Assembly: GCA_020636045.1 (NCBI GenBank)
Contig: JACJYP010000005.1
Span: 186,001-250,000 of the forward strand
Direction of reading: 5' to 3'
From: Lewinellaceae bacterium
GTDB taxonomy: Bacteria > Bacteroidota > Bacteroidia > Chitinophagales > Saprospiraceae
Length of the DNA stretch: 64,000 nt
Shown here: positions 8,348 to 16,220 of the stretch, piece by piece
Numbering within the stretch: position 1 is the stretch's first letter
Layout: each line of letters opens with the position of its first letter
Notes under the pieces: generated by a model
Databases searched by the model: none
The model's input: the letters and a program-made list of their open reading frames with translations, nothing else
Told to the model about the DNA's origin: nothing
Translations under genes and position numbers: made by a program

Positions 8348-8971
8348 TTATCGGCTATTGTCTTTTGTTTTCAGTTCCGGCCAATGCAGGGGCAGCGTTG
8401 TAAGCGGGGTTTTCCATGCAACAGCCGCCTTTCGGGCCAGTTCGGCCTTCCTGCGCTCCATTGTATTGGGTGAAACGGGCGCTTTTCCTGAAGGCGCCGC
8501 TTTTTCGTCTGTATGATCAGATGCACTTGCTTCCTGATCCGCTGTCCGTGGCTTCTTACGGGTTAAGGCACGCATCTGCGATTTTTTTCCGACCTGGTTA
8601 TTTTCAGATAATTGAACGACCTGCTCTTCCTGACCCGAAGTTGCCGCTAATGGCATCTCCGCGGCAGGCTCGGTCGGGGTTAGGCGGGGTGTCTCAACGG
8701 CTACCGGCACTTCGGTTGCCGGCATGTCCGCTTCTTGTCCACGACTGAGGAGCAGATACAACCCGACGGTTAGCGCTACGGCAAAAGCCGCTATGATGGC
8801 CACCGTCTGCAGGCTCCAGCCTCCGCCGGAGGGTGCAATTTGCGCCTGTACGTGCTGCCAAACCCGGCCTGAAGGGTTGTCCCAACCGGAAGGATCGGGT
8901 GTATCGGGTAATTTGTCGAATGTTTTTCGGAACAGTTCGTCGAGCGACTCGAATTCTTTCGGATCAGTCAT
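8348..8971 (-). CDS. Single-span anti-sigma-like partner of the adjacent ECF sigma factor
   Basis: The ATG at 8971 gives 207 residues and begins 28 nt after the sigma gene stop. Longer in-frame starts would run back through the sigma gene and are rejected. Residues 1-50 are predicted cytosolic and contain a short Trp-led helix (VWQHVQAQI) like those of the two other sigma partners in this window. One transmembrane segment lies at about 54-75. The rest is a Pro/Glu/Thr-rich and basic, probably disordered periplasmic tail without a barrel domain. Gene order and topology suggest it restrains the upstream sigma factor at the inner membrane. That role is inferred; no classical anti-sigma or zinc motif is present. 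Confidence 0.72.
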   Translation of the reverse strand: MTDPKEFESLDELFRKTFDKLPDTPDPSGWDNPSGRVWQHVQAQIAPSGGGWSLQTVAIIAAFAVALTVGLYLLLSRGQEADMPATEVPVAVETPRLTPTEPAAEMPLAATSGQEEQVVQLSENNQVGKKSQMRALTRKKPRTADQEASASDHTDEKAAPSGKAPVSPNTMERRKAELARKAAVAWKTPLTTLPLHWPELKTKDNSR

Positions 8972-8999
8972 TTGCTTGCGTATCCGTTTTTTGGAGATT

Positions 9000-9545
9000 T
9001 CAGGTGATAAATGATTTGTCCAACATTTTTTTGAGGTACTCCCTGGCCTTGAACAACTGGCTTTTACTGGTGCCGATGGAGATGCCCAGTTGCTCGGCGA
9101 TCTCTTCATGGCTAAAGCCTTCAACGGCGTAGAGATTAAACACGGCCCTGTAACCGGGCGGTAGCTTCTGCAGGTATTTCAACAGGGTTTGCGCATCCAT
9201 ATTGGAAGCAAAATCCTCTTCCGTTCGAAACCGGTTTTCAAAAGGGCTGAAATCAGCCGTATCCCGGATAAAATCGCGTTGCCGGCGCAGGTGGCTGAGG
9301 GCGGTATTTACCATGATCCTTCGGATCCAGCCTCCCAATGCGCCATCCCCTCTGTATTGTCCCATGTCCCGGTAGACCCGGATAAAACCATCCTGCAACA
9401 TATCCTCCGCTTCGGCCTTGTCGCGGGCAAAACGCAGCAATACACGAAACATCGGAACGCTGAACTGCCGGTACAGCGCTGTCTGATGCTTCGGACTGCC
9501 CCGCAGCACGCCACTCACCAATTCCTGGTCGCTCAGTTGTTGCAT
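9000..9545 (-). CDS. ECF-type RNA polymerase sigma factor
   Basis: This 181-residue sigma-70-family protein has the two DNA/RNAP-binding parts of an ECF factor. Region 2 (about residues 20-90) includes DKAEAEDMLQDGFIRVYRDM and GWIRRIMVNTALSHLRRQ. Region 4 (about 125-175) includes LPPGYRAVFNLYAVEGFSHE followed by EIAEQLGISIGTSKSQLFKA, the helix-turn-helix for the -35 element. It starts at the ATG at 9545 and is followed 28 nt later by its likely membrane-bound regulator, so the two form a small operon ending at the 8275 hairpin. The target genes cannot be told from the sequence. This is one of three such modules within 15 kb. Confidence 0.93.
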   Translation of the reverse strand: MQQLSDQELVSGVLRGSPKHQTALYRQFSVPMFRVLLRFARDKAEAEDMLQDGFIRVYRDMGQYRGDGALGGWIRRIMVNTALSHLRRQRDFIRDTADFSPFENRFRTEEDFASNMDAQTLLKYLQKLPPGYRAVFNLYAVEGFSHEEIAEQLGISIGTSKSQLFKAREYLKKMLDKSFIT

Positions 9546-9676
9546 GAGGTTTGAACGTTTGTTTTGGCGATAATAATTCGCAAGCGGTTGCCCGGCAGCA
9601 GATAATTTTTTTGCAAGAGCGCAGGCGGTGCAGATAATCTGCGCCTATTCTGAACAGAAACGGACATTTCAGGGGC

Positions 9677-10753
9677 TTATACGGCAGCCTGAAGCGCAGT
9701 GTTGCGCTCTTCCTGAAGATGCAGGGTCAATTGCGCTTCGAAATAACCGTCTTCCAGACCTGTATTCATTTCATACTGACCCGGGTACAACAGATCGAGC
9801 TGACGCTTTAGATTTTGCAAACCGATACCGCCGGGCCTGGATTGCTCTTTTGCATCCTTGTCCACCGTGTTTTTTACGGTGAAGGACAATTCGCGGTTGC
9901 GCAAAGTCAGTAAAATTAGGATATGTACTTCGCCCGTCGTACTGCCCGCGCCGTGTTTGAAGCTGTTTTCGACAAAAGGAAGCAGCAGTAAAGGCGCGAT
10001 CGGCGTCAGCGGCTGGTCCACATCTTCCCGGTATTCTACGGTGAGGCGCAGGTTATACCGCAATTTTTCAAGTTCTATAAAATCCTTGATCACCTTTGCT
10101 TCGTCTTCCAGTGCGATGCGCGGCGCACGACATTCATAGATCACGAAACGCATGATCTTGGAAAGCATCATGATAGCGTCGGGGGTTTTTTCCGATTTTT
10201 TACGGGCCAGTACGTACAGGTTGTTCAGGGTATTGAATAAAAAGTGCGGGTTGGTCTGGGCCCTCAGGAAATTGAGTTCGCTTTGTAATTTTTCCCGGAT
10301 GAGTTGCTTCTCGAATTCGAGGCTTTTGTAGTGCATCCTGATCATCTTGATCGTAACGGCGGCGGCCAGTGTGATAAAGAGATCAAACACGGTGAGCAGC
10401 AGGCCCTGAAAAGAAAACAGGTTGATGCTTACCCCCGGAGCGAAAATGGGGAAGAAGACCCAGCCGATTTCCAGGCGGTACAGGAAGGTTGCCGCGATAA
10501 ATGCAAGCAGCAGCAGGCCCACCAGTTGCCAGAGTTTGCTGCGCTCGAGGTACAGTGGAATGATATAGTAAAAAACGAAATAGGTAAAGATCAGTTTGAC
10601 GGGCAGGGAAAAGGCTTCGCCGACCAGGGCCATGCCGAATTCTTCCGCAATATTCGCCCTGCGCAGGAGACACGAAATGATCGCGTTGATCGGCAGGTAC
10701 ACCAGCCAAAAAATGATGTGAAGCGCGATTCTTGTCCAGTTCAGGCTTGCCAT
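9677..10753 (-). CDS. LytS-type sensor histidine kinase (His_kinase/PF06580 class)
   Basis: The 358-residue protein has about four transmembrane helices in residues 8-135, a short coiled segment, and a LytS-type kinase core. The phosphoacceptor motif is NPHFLFNTLNN (His near residue 170). The ATP-binding part shows LLLLPFVENSFKHG and GGIGLQNLKRQL. Proteins of this class normally phosphorylate a LytTR-type response regulator. No such regulator is next to it: downstream (leftward) is an ECF sigma gene. The ATG at 10753 lies inside the end of the GH31 gene (13-nt overlap), so the two are very likely co-transcribed and translationally coupled. The stimulus is unknown. Confidence 0.92.
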   Translation of the reverse strand: MASLNWTRIALHIIFWLVYLPINAIISCLLRRANIAEEFGMALVGEAFSLPVKLIFTYFVFYYIIPLYLERSKLWQLVGLLLLAFIAATFLYRLEIGWVFFPIFAPGVSINLFSFQGLLLTVFDLFITLAAAVTIKMIRMHYKSLEFEKQLIREKLQSELNFLRAQTNPHFLFNTLNNLYVLARKKSEKTPDAIMMLSKIMRFVIYECRAPRIALEDEAKVIKDFIELEKLRYNLRLTVEYREDVDQPLTPIAPLLLLPFVENSFKHGAGSTTGEVHILILLTLRNRELSFTVKNTVDKDAKEQSRPGGIGLQNLKRQLDLLYPGQYEMNTGLEDGYFEAQLTLHLQEERNTALQAAV

Positions 10754-13284
10754 ACGATGGTGTTGAAATCCGGATTCACGGTAAGGGTGTAGAGCGAACG
10801 GTCGCGCAGGCGGATCTCCTTGATCGGCTGTTCGTCTTTGTCGACCATGCAGGACCTGACGAAATCGGGGAAACCCACAAGGTATATTTTTACCGAGTCG
10901 TACGCGGGTTTGAATGAACCTTCTTTCCGCTGTCGCAAGGTAAAACCGCCGTTTTTGCCCTCGGTTTCGAATATTTTAAGGCTGAACTCATCGTCGCGGT
11001 ATCCAAAGCCTTCTCCCGCATCTTCATACAGATGACTCGTTTCCACACCTGCTTTGTAATAAACATAGAGGGTCAGTTCATCGATCGGCGCCTGGCCGGT
11101 CCATTGCCGCACGGGGTAGACCGGCAGCACGGCTCCTTCGCGTACGAAAAAAGGAATCTGGTCGGGCATGGCATTGACGAATATCTCTCCGTTGCCCGGC
11201 TGCCCGGTCCAGAAATAGTACCAGTTACCCTGGGGCAAATAAACGCCCTGTCGTTGAGTTTTTGCCTGTACGATGGGGCTCACGAGCAGATGCTCGCCGA
11301 ATAAAAAGTCGCGCTCCTGCTCCCACAGGCGCTGGTCAAGCGCGTCGGCGAATGCAAGATGCCGGATCACCGGCGTGCCGTCGAGGGTGTGATGCCACAT
11401 AGCGGTATAGAGGCAAGGTAGCAGGCAATAGCGCAGTTCGATGGCCTTTTTCGCCAAATCGGTCCATTTGTCCCCGAAAGACCAGGGTTCCTGGTCCGAA
11501 ACGTGCAATGCGGGATCCACGAGTTCCGCTTCTTCTGCCGGCAGCGCATCGCCGCTGGTATGCTGACCCATGCTGTGTACGCGCATCAGGGGGTGGAAGA
11601 CGGCCAGTTGCAGCCAGCGTACAAACAGTTCGCCGTCGACCGAGCCGGCAAAACCGCCGATATCGGTGCCGCAGAACGAAAACCCTGAAACCGACAGCCG
11701 CTGACACTGTATGTTGGCGATCTGCAGATGCTCCCAGTTGGAGTAATTATCACCCGTCCACACCGCAGCATAGCGCTGACCGCCGCAGAAAGTCGCGCGG
11801 GTCAGCAGATACGGCCGCCGGTCGGGCGAGAGCCGCTGCATGCCTTCCCAGGAAGCGCGGTTCATCTGTTGCCCGTAAATATTGTGGGCCTTCTGATGGC
11901 TGCATCTATGGCCTTCATAATGATGTAAGACGTTGTCCGGCAATGTTTTATGGTGGACATGGAACACGGCGGGTTCGTTCATGTCGTTCCAGAAGCCGCT
12001 GGCGCCGAGTTCGGTGTACAATTCCTTATACAGATCGCCCCACCAGTTGCGGACTTTCGGATCGGTGAAATCGGGGAATGCGCAAAACCCCGGCCATACC
12101 GGCGCTTTCGCCACCGGGCCGTCGGCCGTACGCACGAACATGTCCTGCTCCATGCCTTCACGGTAGACGGCATATTCCGGATCTTCCTTGATGCCGGGGT
12201 CGATCATCAGCACCGTTTCGAAGCCTTCGCTGTGGAGTTCGCCGATGAGTTTTTTAGGATCGGAAAAGTGCGCGGTGTTCCAGGTAAAACAACGAAACCC
12301 GTCCATGTAGTCGATGTCGAGATACAGCGCGTCGCAGGGAATTTCGCGTTCGCGAAATTCGCGGGCGACATCGCGCACCCTGCTTTCCGGGTAATAACTC
12401 CAGCGGCACTGGTGGAATCCGAGCGCCCACATCGGCGGCAAAGCGTGCGTACCCGTGAGTCGCGCATAGGAGCGCGCTACATCGATCATGTCAGGGCCGT
12501 ACAGAAAATAATAATTCAGTTCGCCCCCGGCAGCGGAGAAACGCGTCACACCAGCCCCTTCGGAGTCAAAATCGAAAAAACTCCGGTACGTATTGTCCAG
12601 AAAAATGCCGTAGGCAAGTCCCTTGTTCAGGGCATAGTAAAAAGGAATGGCGCGGTACAGCGGATCGGTTTCCCTACCGAATGCATAAGCGTCGGTGCAC
12701 CAGTTCTCAAATTTGTTGCCCGCCAGGTTCACCCCGCAGGTTTTGTCGCCCAACCCGAAAAATGCCTCTTTCCGGTGGCACTTTTTGTCCATGTTCACTT
12801 CGCACCAGCCGTGCAGCACGGTTCTTTTTGCCGAAAAACCGCCTTCGTCCTCGCAAAGCACCTTGTCGTCGTGATCGTAAAACTTAACCCGCAAGCCGAT
12901 CTTGGAAACGACCACCTGCAACTGTTTCGACACCAACAGATACTCATTGTCATTCTCATTGAGGGTGACGGTCACTTTTTCGGGTTCAAAATCCGGGTCT
13001 ACAGCATATGAAATATCGGGTTCGTACACGCCGTCGGGAGAATAACGCAGGCGGATGATGCCGGCCGCCATAACCTGTACCCGCAGACTGACGCCGTTGC
13101 TGCACACGAATTCGTAGGCGTTATCGCGCCAGCGAACCGTGGCCACTTCGTCGGGCACAACGATCTGGTAGACATCGTCGTAGCGGGTGCTCACGTCCGC
13201 TTGATCGAAGGAAATGACGGAAGGTTGTTCCGGCTTTTCTTCAGCCGCCTGTGCTTCGGGAAGTTTATCGGGTTGTTCCTCCAT
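10741..13284 (-). CDS. Glycoside hydrolase family 31 alpha-glucosidase
   Basis: The product is about 847 residues from the ATG at 13284. An in-frame ATG at 13359 would add 25 residues with a weak lipobox-like PAGC, so a lipoprotein form cannot be excluded. The N-terminal beta-sandwich is followed by the GH31 TIM barrel with WSYYPESRVRDVAREF, ALYLDIDYMDGF and the nucleophile motif GFWNDMNEPAVF (Asp near 434). The acid/base region VWTGDNYSNWEHL follows (Asp near 512), then the FCGTDIGGF segment. The C-terminal beta domains contain LLVSPIV and the GNWYYFWTG strand. It should release glucose or a related alpha-linked sugar from oligosaccharides. The stop overlaps the start of the histidine kinase gene, so the two may form one sugar-responsive unit. 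Confidence 0.93.
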   Translation of the reverse strand: MEEQPDKLPEAQAAEEKPEQPSVISFDQADVSTRYDDVYQIVVPDEVATVRWRDNAYEFVCSNGVSLRVQVMAAGIIRLRYSPDGVYEPDISYAVDPDFEPEKVTVTLNENDNEYLLVSKQLQVVVSKIGLRVKFYDHDDKVLCEDEGGFSAKRTVLHGWCEVNMDKKCHRKEAFFGLGDKTCGVNLAGNKFENWCTDAYAFGRETDPLYRAIPFYYALNKGLAYGIFLDNTYRSFFDFDSEGAGVTRFSAAGGELNYYFLYGPDMIDVARSYARLTGTHALPPMWALGFHQCRWSYYPESRVRDVAREFREREIPCDALYLDIDYMDGFRCFTWNTAHFSDPKKLIGELHSEGFETVLMIDPGIKEDPEYAVYREGMEQDMFVRTADGPVAKAPVWPGFCAFPDFTDPKVRNWWGDLYKELYTELGASGFWNDMNEPAVFHVHHKTLPDNVLHHYEGHRCSHQKAHNIYGQQMNRASWEGMQRLSPDRRPYLLTRATFCGGQRYAAVWTGDNYSNWEHLQIANIQCQRLSVSGFSFCGTDIGGFAGSVDGELFVRWLQLAVFHPLMRVHSMGQHTSGDALPAEEAELVDPALHVSDQEPWSFGDKWTDLAKKAIELRYCLLPCLYTAMWHHTLDGTPVIRHLAFADALDQRLWEQERDFLFGEHLLVSPIVQAKTQRQGVYLPQGNWYYFWTGQPGNGEIFVNAMPDQIPFFVREGAVLPVYPVRQWTGQAPIDELTLYVYYKAGVETSHLYEDAGEGFGYRDDEFSLKIFETEGKNGGFTLRQRKEGSFKPAYDSVKIYLVGFPDFVRSCMVDKDEQPIKEIRLRDRSLYTLTVNPDFNTIVWQA

Positions 13285-13366
13285 GGCATCTTTTTTTGTG
13301 TTACAACCGGCCGGTTGTGACACACATATTGCGCCAAATGTAAGAAGCCCGGTGTTCATCAGGCGC

Positions 13367-13397
13367 AAAAAATAGGGCGGGTTGCCACGCCCGCCCT
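13367..13397 (-). terminator. Rho-independent terminator of the 16.1-13.4 kb sigma operon
   Basis: AGGGCGGG (13374-13381) pairs perfectly with CCCGCCCT (13390-13397) around an 8-nt loop. On the minus strand it is followed by attttttg, a run of six T. It lies 31 nt after the stop of the barrel-linked sigma partner and just before the GH31 gene. Confidence 0.8.
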
Positions 13398-13427
13398 TCT
13401 TCTTTGCTCAAATGAAGAGAAAAAGTA

Positions 13428-14762
13428 TCAGAAAAACAGAATGCCGTTGAGGAAGAACAAATGCCGGGAATCTGTGCCGCGCGGTTGCCAGTTGACGCCC
13501 GAATTGTCCAGGAAAGCGTTGCTCTGTACTGCATCGGAATGATCGTTGCCAAATGCCGGCCGGTAGAACACGTTGAGTTCCATTCGTTTGCCAAACCGGA
13601 ACCCCAGCCCCAGCATGGCTTCTATGTTGAAGCGGGGCAATACCTCGCTCGTAAGGGAGTTGATGCTTTCCAGTTCTTTGGCGTTTGAGGCCGTGAACAC
13701 GGTTTCATTGGCGTAGTTCTGCTCTGATGCCCGTGCGGAAAGGTTGTAGGTCGCCGTAATGCCGCCGTACAGACGCAAGGGGCGTACGGGCTGCCAAAAA
13801 GCGAGCAGGGGCATTTCCAGTTTGTGCAATTTTTTTACCGGGATCAATACGGGCGTGCCGTTGGTATCGCTCGTTCCAGCGCCATTCCACGGGTTACCAA
13901 GCGAATCGGCGAAATTCGGCACTACGTTCAGGTTACCGGTTGCATTCGCGTATTGATCGTTGTTTACGGCGATGATCGGCGGCCTGCTGCCCGTAGCGCG
14001 GTATTGCGCGTATTGTAATCCCGTGCGCAGGCCCCATTTGCGGGCCGGTTGCCAGTCGAGGACCATTCCGGCAGAAAAGCCGTTTACGGCGCTAAAACTT
14101 TCCGAACGGAGGCCGGCAGCCAATCCAAACGACCAACGGGCATTTTTATGGGGTTTTACGGTGCTTTTTGAAGGGGGGATTGCTGTTGCAAAAACAGGCA
14201 TGTCGAACGAACGTTGGGCAGAAAGCAGGCTGATTTCTACCGGGAGTGCAGAAAGCGATGGCGTTGCTTTGGTTCCCGGCGCCCCGGTTGCAACGACATG
14301 ATCTGCATTTTCTCGATTTGACACGACGCCGGTATTCGCGACATCCGGCAATGTAATCGCCGGCATCGGGGACATCGGTGTATCGTTTACATTTGTCGTT
14401 GCAGGTTTGTTTTGCCTGACCGCCGGGTCACTGGCGAGCGCAGCGTTTTGACTATGTCCGGCAGTTCCCGGCTTTATTTCACTTTCAGCCTGATCTATCG
14501 TCACTTTATCCTCGTTTTCGGGCACACTGACCACCGGTTGCACGGCTTTTGGCTCAACTGTAGGCGGGGGCACAGGGTATTGCGGCTGTGACCGCTCGAA
14601 TAATGCCCACATGCCGCCCCCGGCGAGCAGGAGCAGCAAAGCGCCGAACCACCACCAGAAAACCGGCCGGCGTTTTTTCCGCTCCGGCATTTCCCGGTCA
14701 AGTGCTTTCCGCATGTCCGCCCAGCCCTTGTCGGTCAGTTTATGATCAAGATCCTGTTTCAT
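13428..14762 (-). CDS. Anti-sigma-like membrane protein fused to an outer-membrane-barrel-like domain
   Basis: The ATG at 14762 overlaps the sigma stop codon by 4 nt (ATGA), a sign of coupled translation. The 444-residue product has a cytosolic N-terminus with a Trp-led helix (KGWADMRKALDREM), one transmembrane helix at about 34-54, and a long Pro/Ala/Thr-rich linker (about 60-220). The C-terminal part (about 225-444) shows alternating beta-strands typical of small outer membrane barrels: WSFGLAAGLRSESF, KWGLRTGLQYAQY and LRLYGGITATYNL. It ends in FFLNGILFF, with the terminal aromatic residue used for barrel insertion. Read literally, one chain is anchored in the inner membrane and may end in the outer membrane. 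A direct envelope-to-sigma signalling role is inferred, not shown. Confidence 0.78.
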   Translation of the reverse strand: MKQDLDHKLTDKGWADMRKALDREMPERKKRRPVFWWWFGALLLLLAGGGMWALFERSQPQYPVPPPTVEPKAVQPVVSVPENEDKVTIDQAESEIKPGTAGHSQNAALASDPAVRQNKPATTNVNDTPMSPMPAITLPDVANTGVVSNRENADHVVATGAPGTKATPSLSALPVEISLLSAQRSFDMPVFATAIPPSKSTVKPHKNARWSFGLAAGLRSESFSAVNGFSAGMVLDWQPARKWGLRTGLQYAQYRATGSRPPIIAVNNDQYANATGNLNVVPNFADSLGNPWNGAGTSDTNGTPVLIPVKKLHKLEMPLLAFWQPVRPLRLYGGITATYNLSARASEQNYANETVFTASNAKELESINSLTSEVLPRFNIEAMLGLGFRFGKRMELNVFYRPAFGNDHSDAVQSNAFLDNSGVNWQPRGTDSRHLFFLNGILFF

Positions 14763-15334
14763 GTCGCAGTGTTTAGTCGTTGGTTTTGGGGGGATCCATT
14801 GCTCAAAAGTTCGCGCAGTTTTTGTCGGGCGGTACTCAGATGCCATTTGGAGGTGCCTTCGCTGATGTTCATGTTGGACGCGATTTCAGCGTGTGAATAC
14901 CCTTCGATGGCGTATAATCTGAATACTTCCTGCGAAACGGGAGGAAGTGTGCGAACGGCTTTCAGGATGTCTTCTTCGTAAAAACTTTCGTGGCCGCGCT
15001 CGGGCACGGCCTCATCGCGCTCCTCAAATACCAGAAAATGCAGGTAGCGCGCGTTGTTACGGTAGTAATCGGCCATGCTGTGGTAAACCAGGCGGCGGAT
15101 CCAGCCTTCCAGGCTTCCCTTGAATGCGTAGGTGTGTATTTTTTTGAAAACGCGCAGAAAGCCGTCGTTCACGATCTGCATGGCCGTGTCTTCGTCGCGG
15201 GTGTATCGCCGGCACATTTGCAGCATTTCGGGGAAAAATAGCCGGTAGAGGGCTTCCTGGGCACGGCGGTCGTTGTCCGCACAGGCGCGCACCATTTCTT
15301 CTTCCGTATATTTTTTTCTTCCGAAAAGCGACAT
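14759..15334 (-). CDS. ECF-type RNA polymerase sigma factor
   Basis: The 191-residue protein starts at MSLFGRKKY (ATG at 15334); longer in-frame versions would run into the preceding gene. Region 2 includes DEDTAMQIVNDGFLRVFKKI and GWIRRLVYHSMADYYR. Region 4 includes LPPVSQEVFRLYAIEGYSHA and EIASNMNISEGTSKWHLSTA. It sits between an upstream exported barrel-like protein (23-nt gap) and a downstream membrane partner (4-nt overlap), so the three genes form one operon from about 16.1 to 13.4 kb. Sequence similarity to the other two sigma factors here is clear in region 4, where all three carry GTSK. Confidence 0.93.
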   Translation of the reverse strand: MSLFGRKKYTEEEMVRACADNDRRAQEALYRLFFPEMLQMCRRYTRDEDTAMQIVNDGFLRVFKKIHTYAFKGSLEGWIRRLVYHSMADYYRNNARYLHFLVFEERDEAVPERGHESFYEEDILKAVRTLPPVSQEVFRLYAIEGYSHAEIASNMNISEGTSKWHLSTARQKLRELLSNGSPQNQRLNTAT

Positions 15335-15357
15335 GCGTAGCGGTAAAGTCTTTCTGT

Positions 15358-16113
15358 TCAGATGATCACGCCGATCCCCAGTTCGAAACGTTTGTGCAGG
15401 ATGCGGTCCTGCCCCCATTCGGTGCCCCAGTTGGCGCGCCAGTCGCGGACTTTTTTCTGAAAACTCAGTCCGCCGTACAGGCAAACGTTGTTGCCGATGC
15501 GGTATCCCAGTTGCGCCTTTGCCAGCCAGCCGCCGCTCCATTCGTTGATATATCCCGAATTGGATGTGGCGTTTTTACCGGCCAGCGACCAGCCTGCTCC
15601 TACTACATAGAACGGACTTACGTTTTTCTTCTTCAAATAACCGCGCGCTTCCACAAAAATAGGGTAAGTATTGGTTTCTATACCGTCGGGATTGTACACT
15701 TCCACCCCTACGCCGACCCCTATGCCGAGTTGTCGCTTCAGCATCCAGCCCACGGAATGGTAGATCGAATATCCTTTGGTATTTTCTCCGAAATAATCCT
15801 GTCCGATGAGAAACCCGAGCCGGGTAGCGTTGTACAGGCCCTTTTCCTTGAAATCGTATGGCTTCAGGCTCTGTTTCCCCTGCTTGCAGCGCTGCACCAC
15901 GCGTTTTATGTTTTGTTCGGGCATGGTGATGGTAACACCGTTCCAGGTGATCATGGAAAAATCGCCGCCCGATTCGAGTTTCAGCAATTGCCCGCGAAAG
16001 ACGGAACCGTTGCGCAGATACACAACGTCGACGCAGTTCGACGTGTCCTTTTTTTGGGCCTGAGCGGTGCCGGTTATGCATACCAGCAGTAAAAGTGGTA
16101 ATAATGATTTCAT
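15358..16113 (-). CDS. Exported outer-membrane-barrel-like protein, first gene of a sigma operon
   Basis: The ATG at 16113 gives 251 residues with a clear signal peptide (MKSLLPLLLLVCITGTAQAQ, the last residues being the cleavage site). Residues about 30-70 form a small beta domain (VYLRNGSVFRGQL, then VTITMPEQNIKRVV), seen in many Bacteroidota exported proteins that have barrels. The remainder has amphipathic strands such as LGFLIGQDYFG, LGIGVGVGVEVY and KAQLGYRIGNNVCLYGGLSF, ending in FELGIGVII. An outer membrane location is likely but no function can be named. It is followed after 23 nt by the ECF sigma gene, which suggests the operon monitors or remodels the outer membrane. Confidence 0.75.
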   Translation of the reverse strand: MKSLLPLLLLVCITGTAQAQKKDTSNCVDVVYLRNGSVFRGQLLKLESGGDFSMITWNGVTITMPEQNIKRVVQRCKQGKQSLKPYDFKEKGLYNATRLGFLIGQDYFGENTKGYSIYHSVGWMLKRQLGIGVGVGVEVYNPDGIETNTYPIFVEARGYLKKKNVSPFYVVGAGWSLAGKNATSNSGYINEWSGGWLAKAQLGYRIGNNVCLYGGLSFQKKVRDWRANWGTEWGQDRILHKRFELGIGVII

Positions 16114-16150
16114 AGGAACATGGTTCATTACATGAAAGAAGGTTCCCTGA

Positions 16151-16190
16151 CGGTAGTATCCGGATATTGATGTATTTCCGGATACTACCG
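16151..16190. repeat. Perfect 14-bp inverted repeat
   Basis: The arms 16151-16164 and 16177-16190 are exact inverted copies around a 12-nt loop. It lies after the stop of the LVIVD lipoprotein gene (16221) and before the next leftward gene. It could terminate that gene, although no T-tract follows. It resembles the palindrome at 1592 only in containing CGGTAG. Confidence 0.65.
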
Positions 16191-16220
16191 CGTAATGTTC
16201 ACATAAACATGCAAATACGA

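Noticed and set aside
9610..9655. Short hairpin between the kinase and sigma genes
   Set aside because: The stem is only about 5 bp with a tiny loop, and the T-run is on the wrong side for the minus-strand transcript.
11950..13011. 353-codon open frame on the plus strand
   Set aside because: Antisense to the GH31 gene; no recognisable features.
13285..13359. N-terminal extension of the GH31 protein giving a lipoprotein-like PAGC
   Set aside because: The lipobox is poor (Pro at -3) and the start would lie 8 nt after the terminator T-run. The ATG at 13284 with an A-rich leader is preferred, though not proven.
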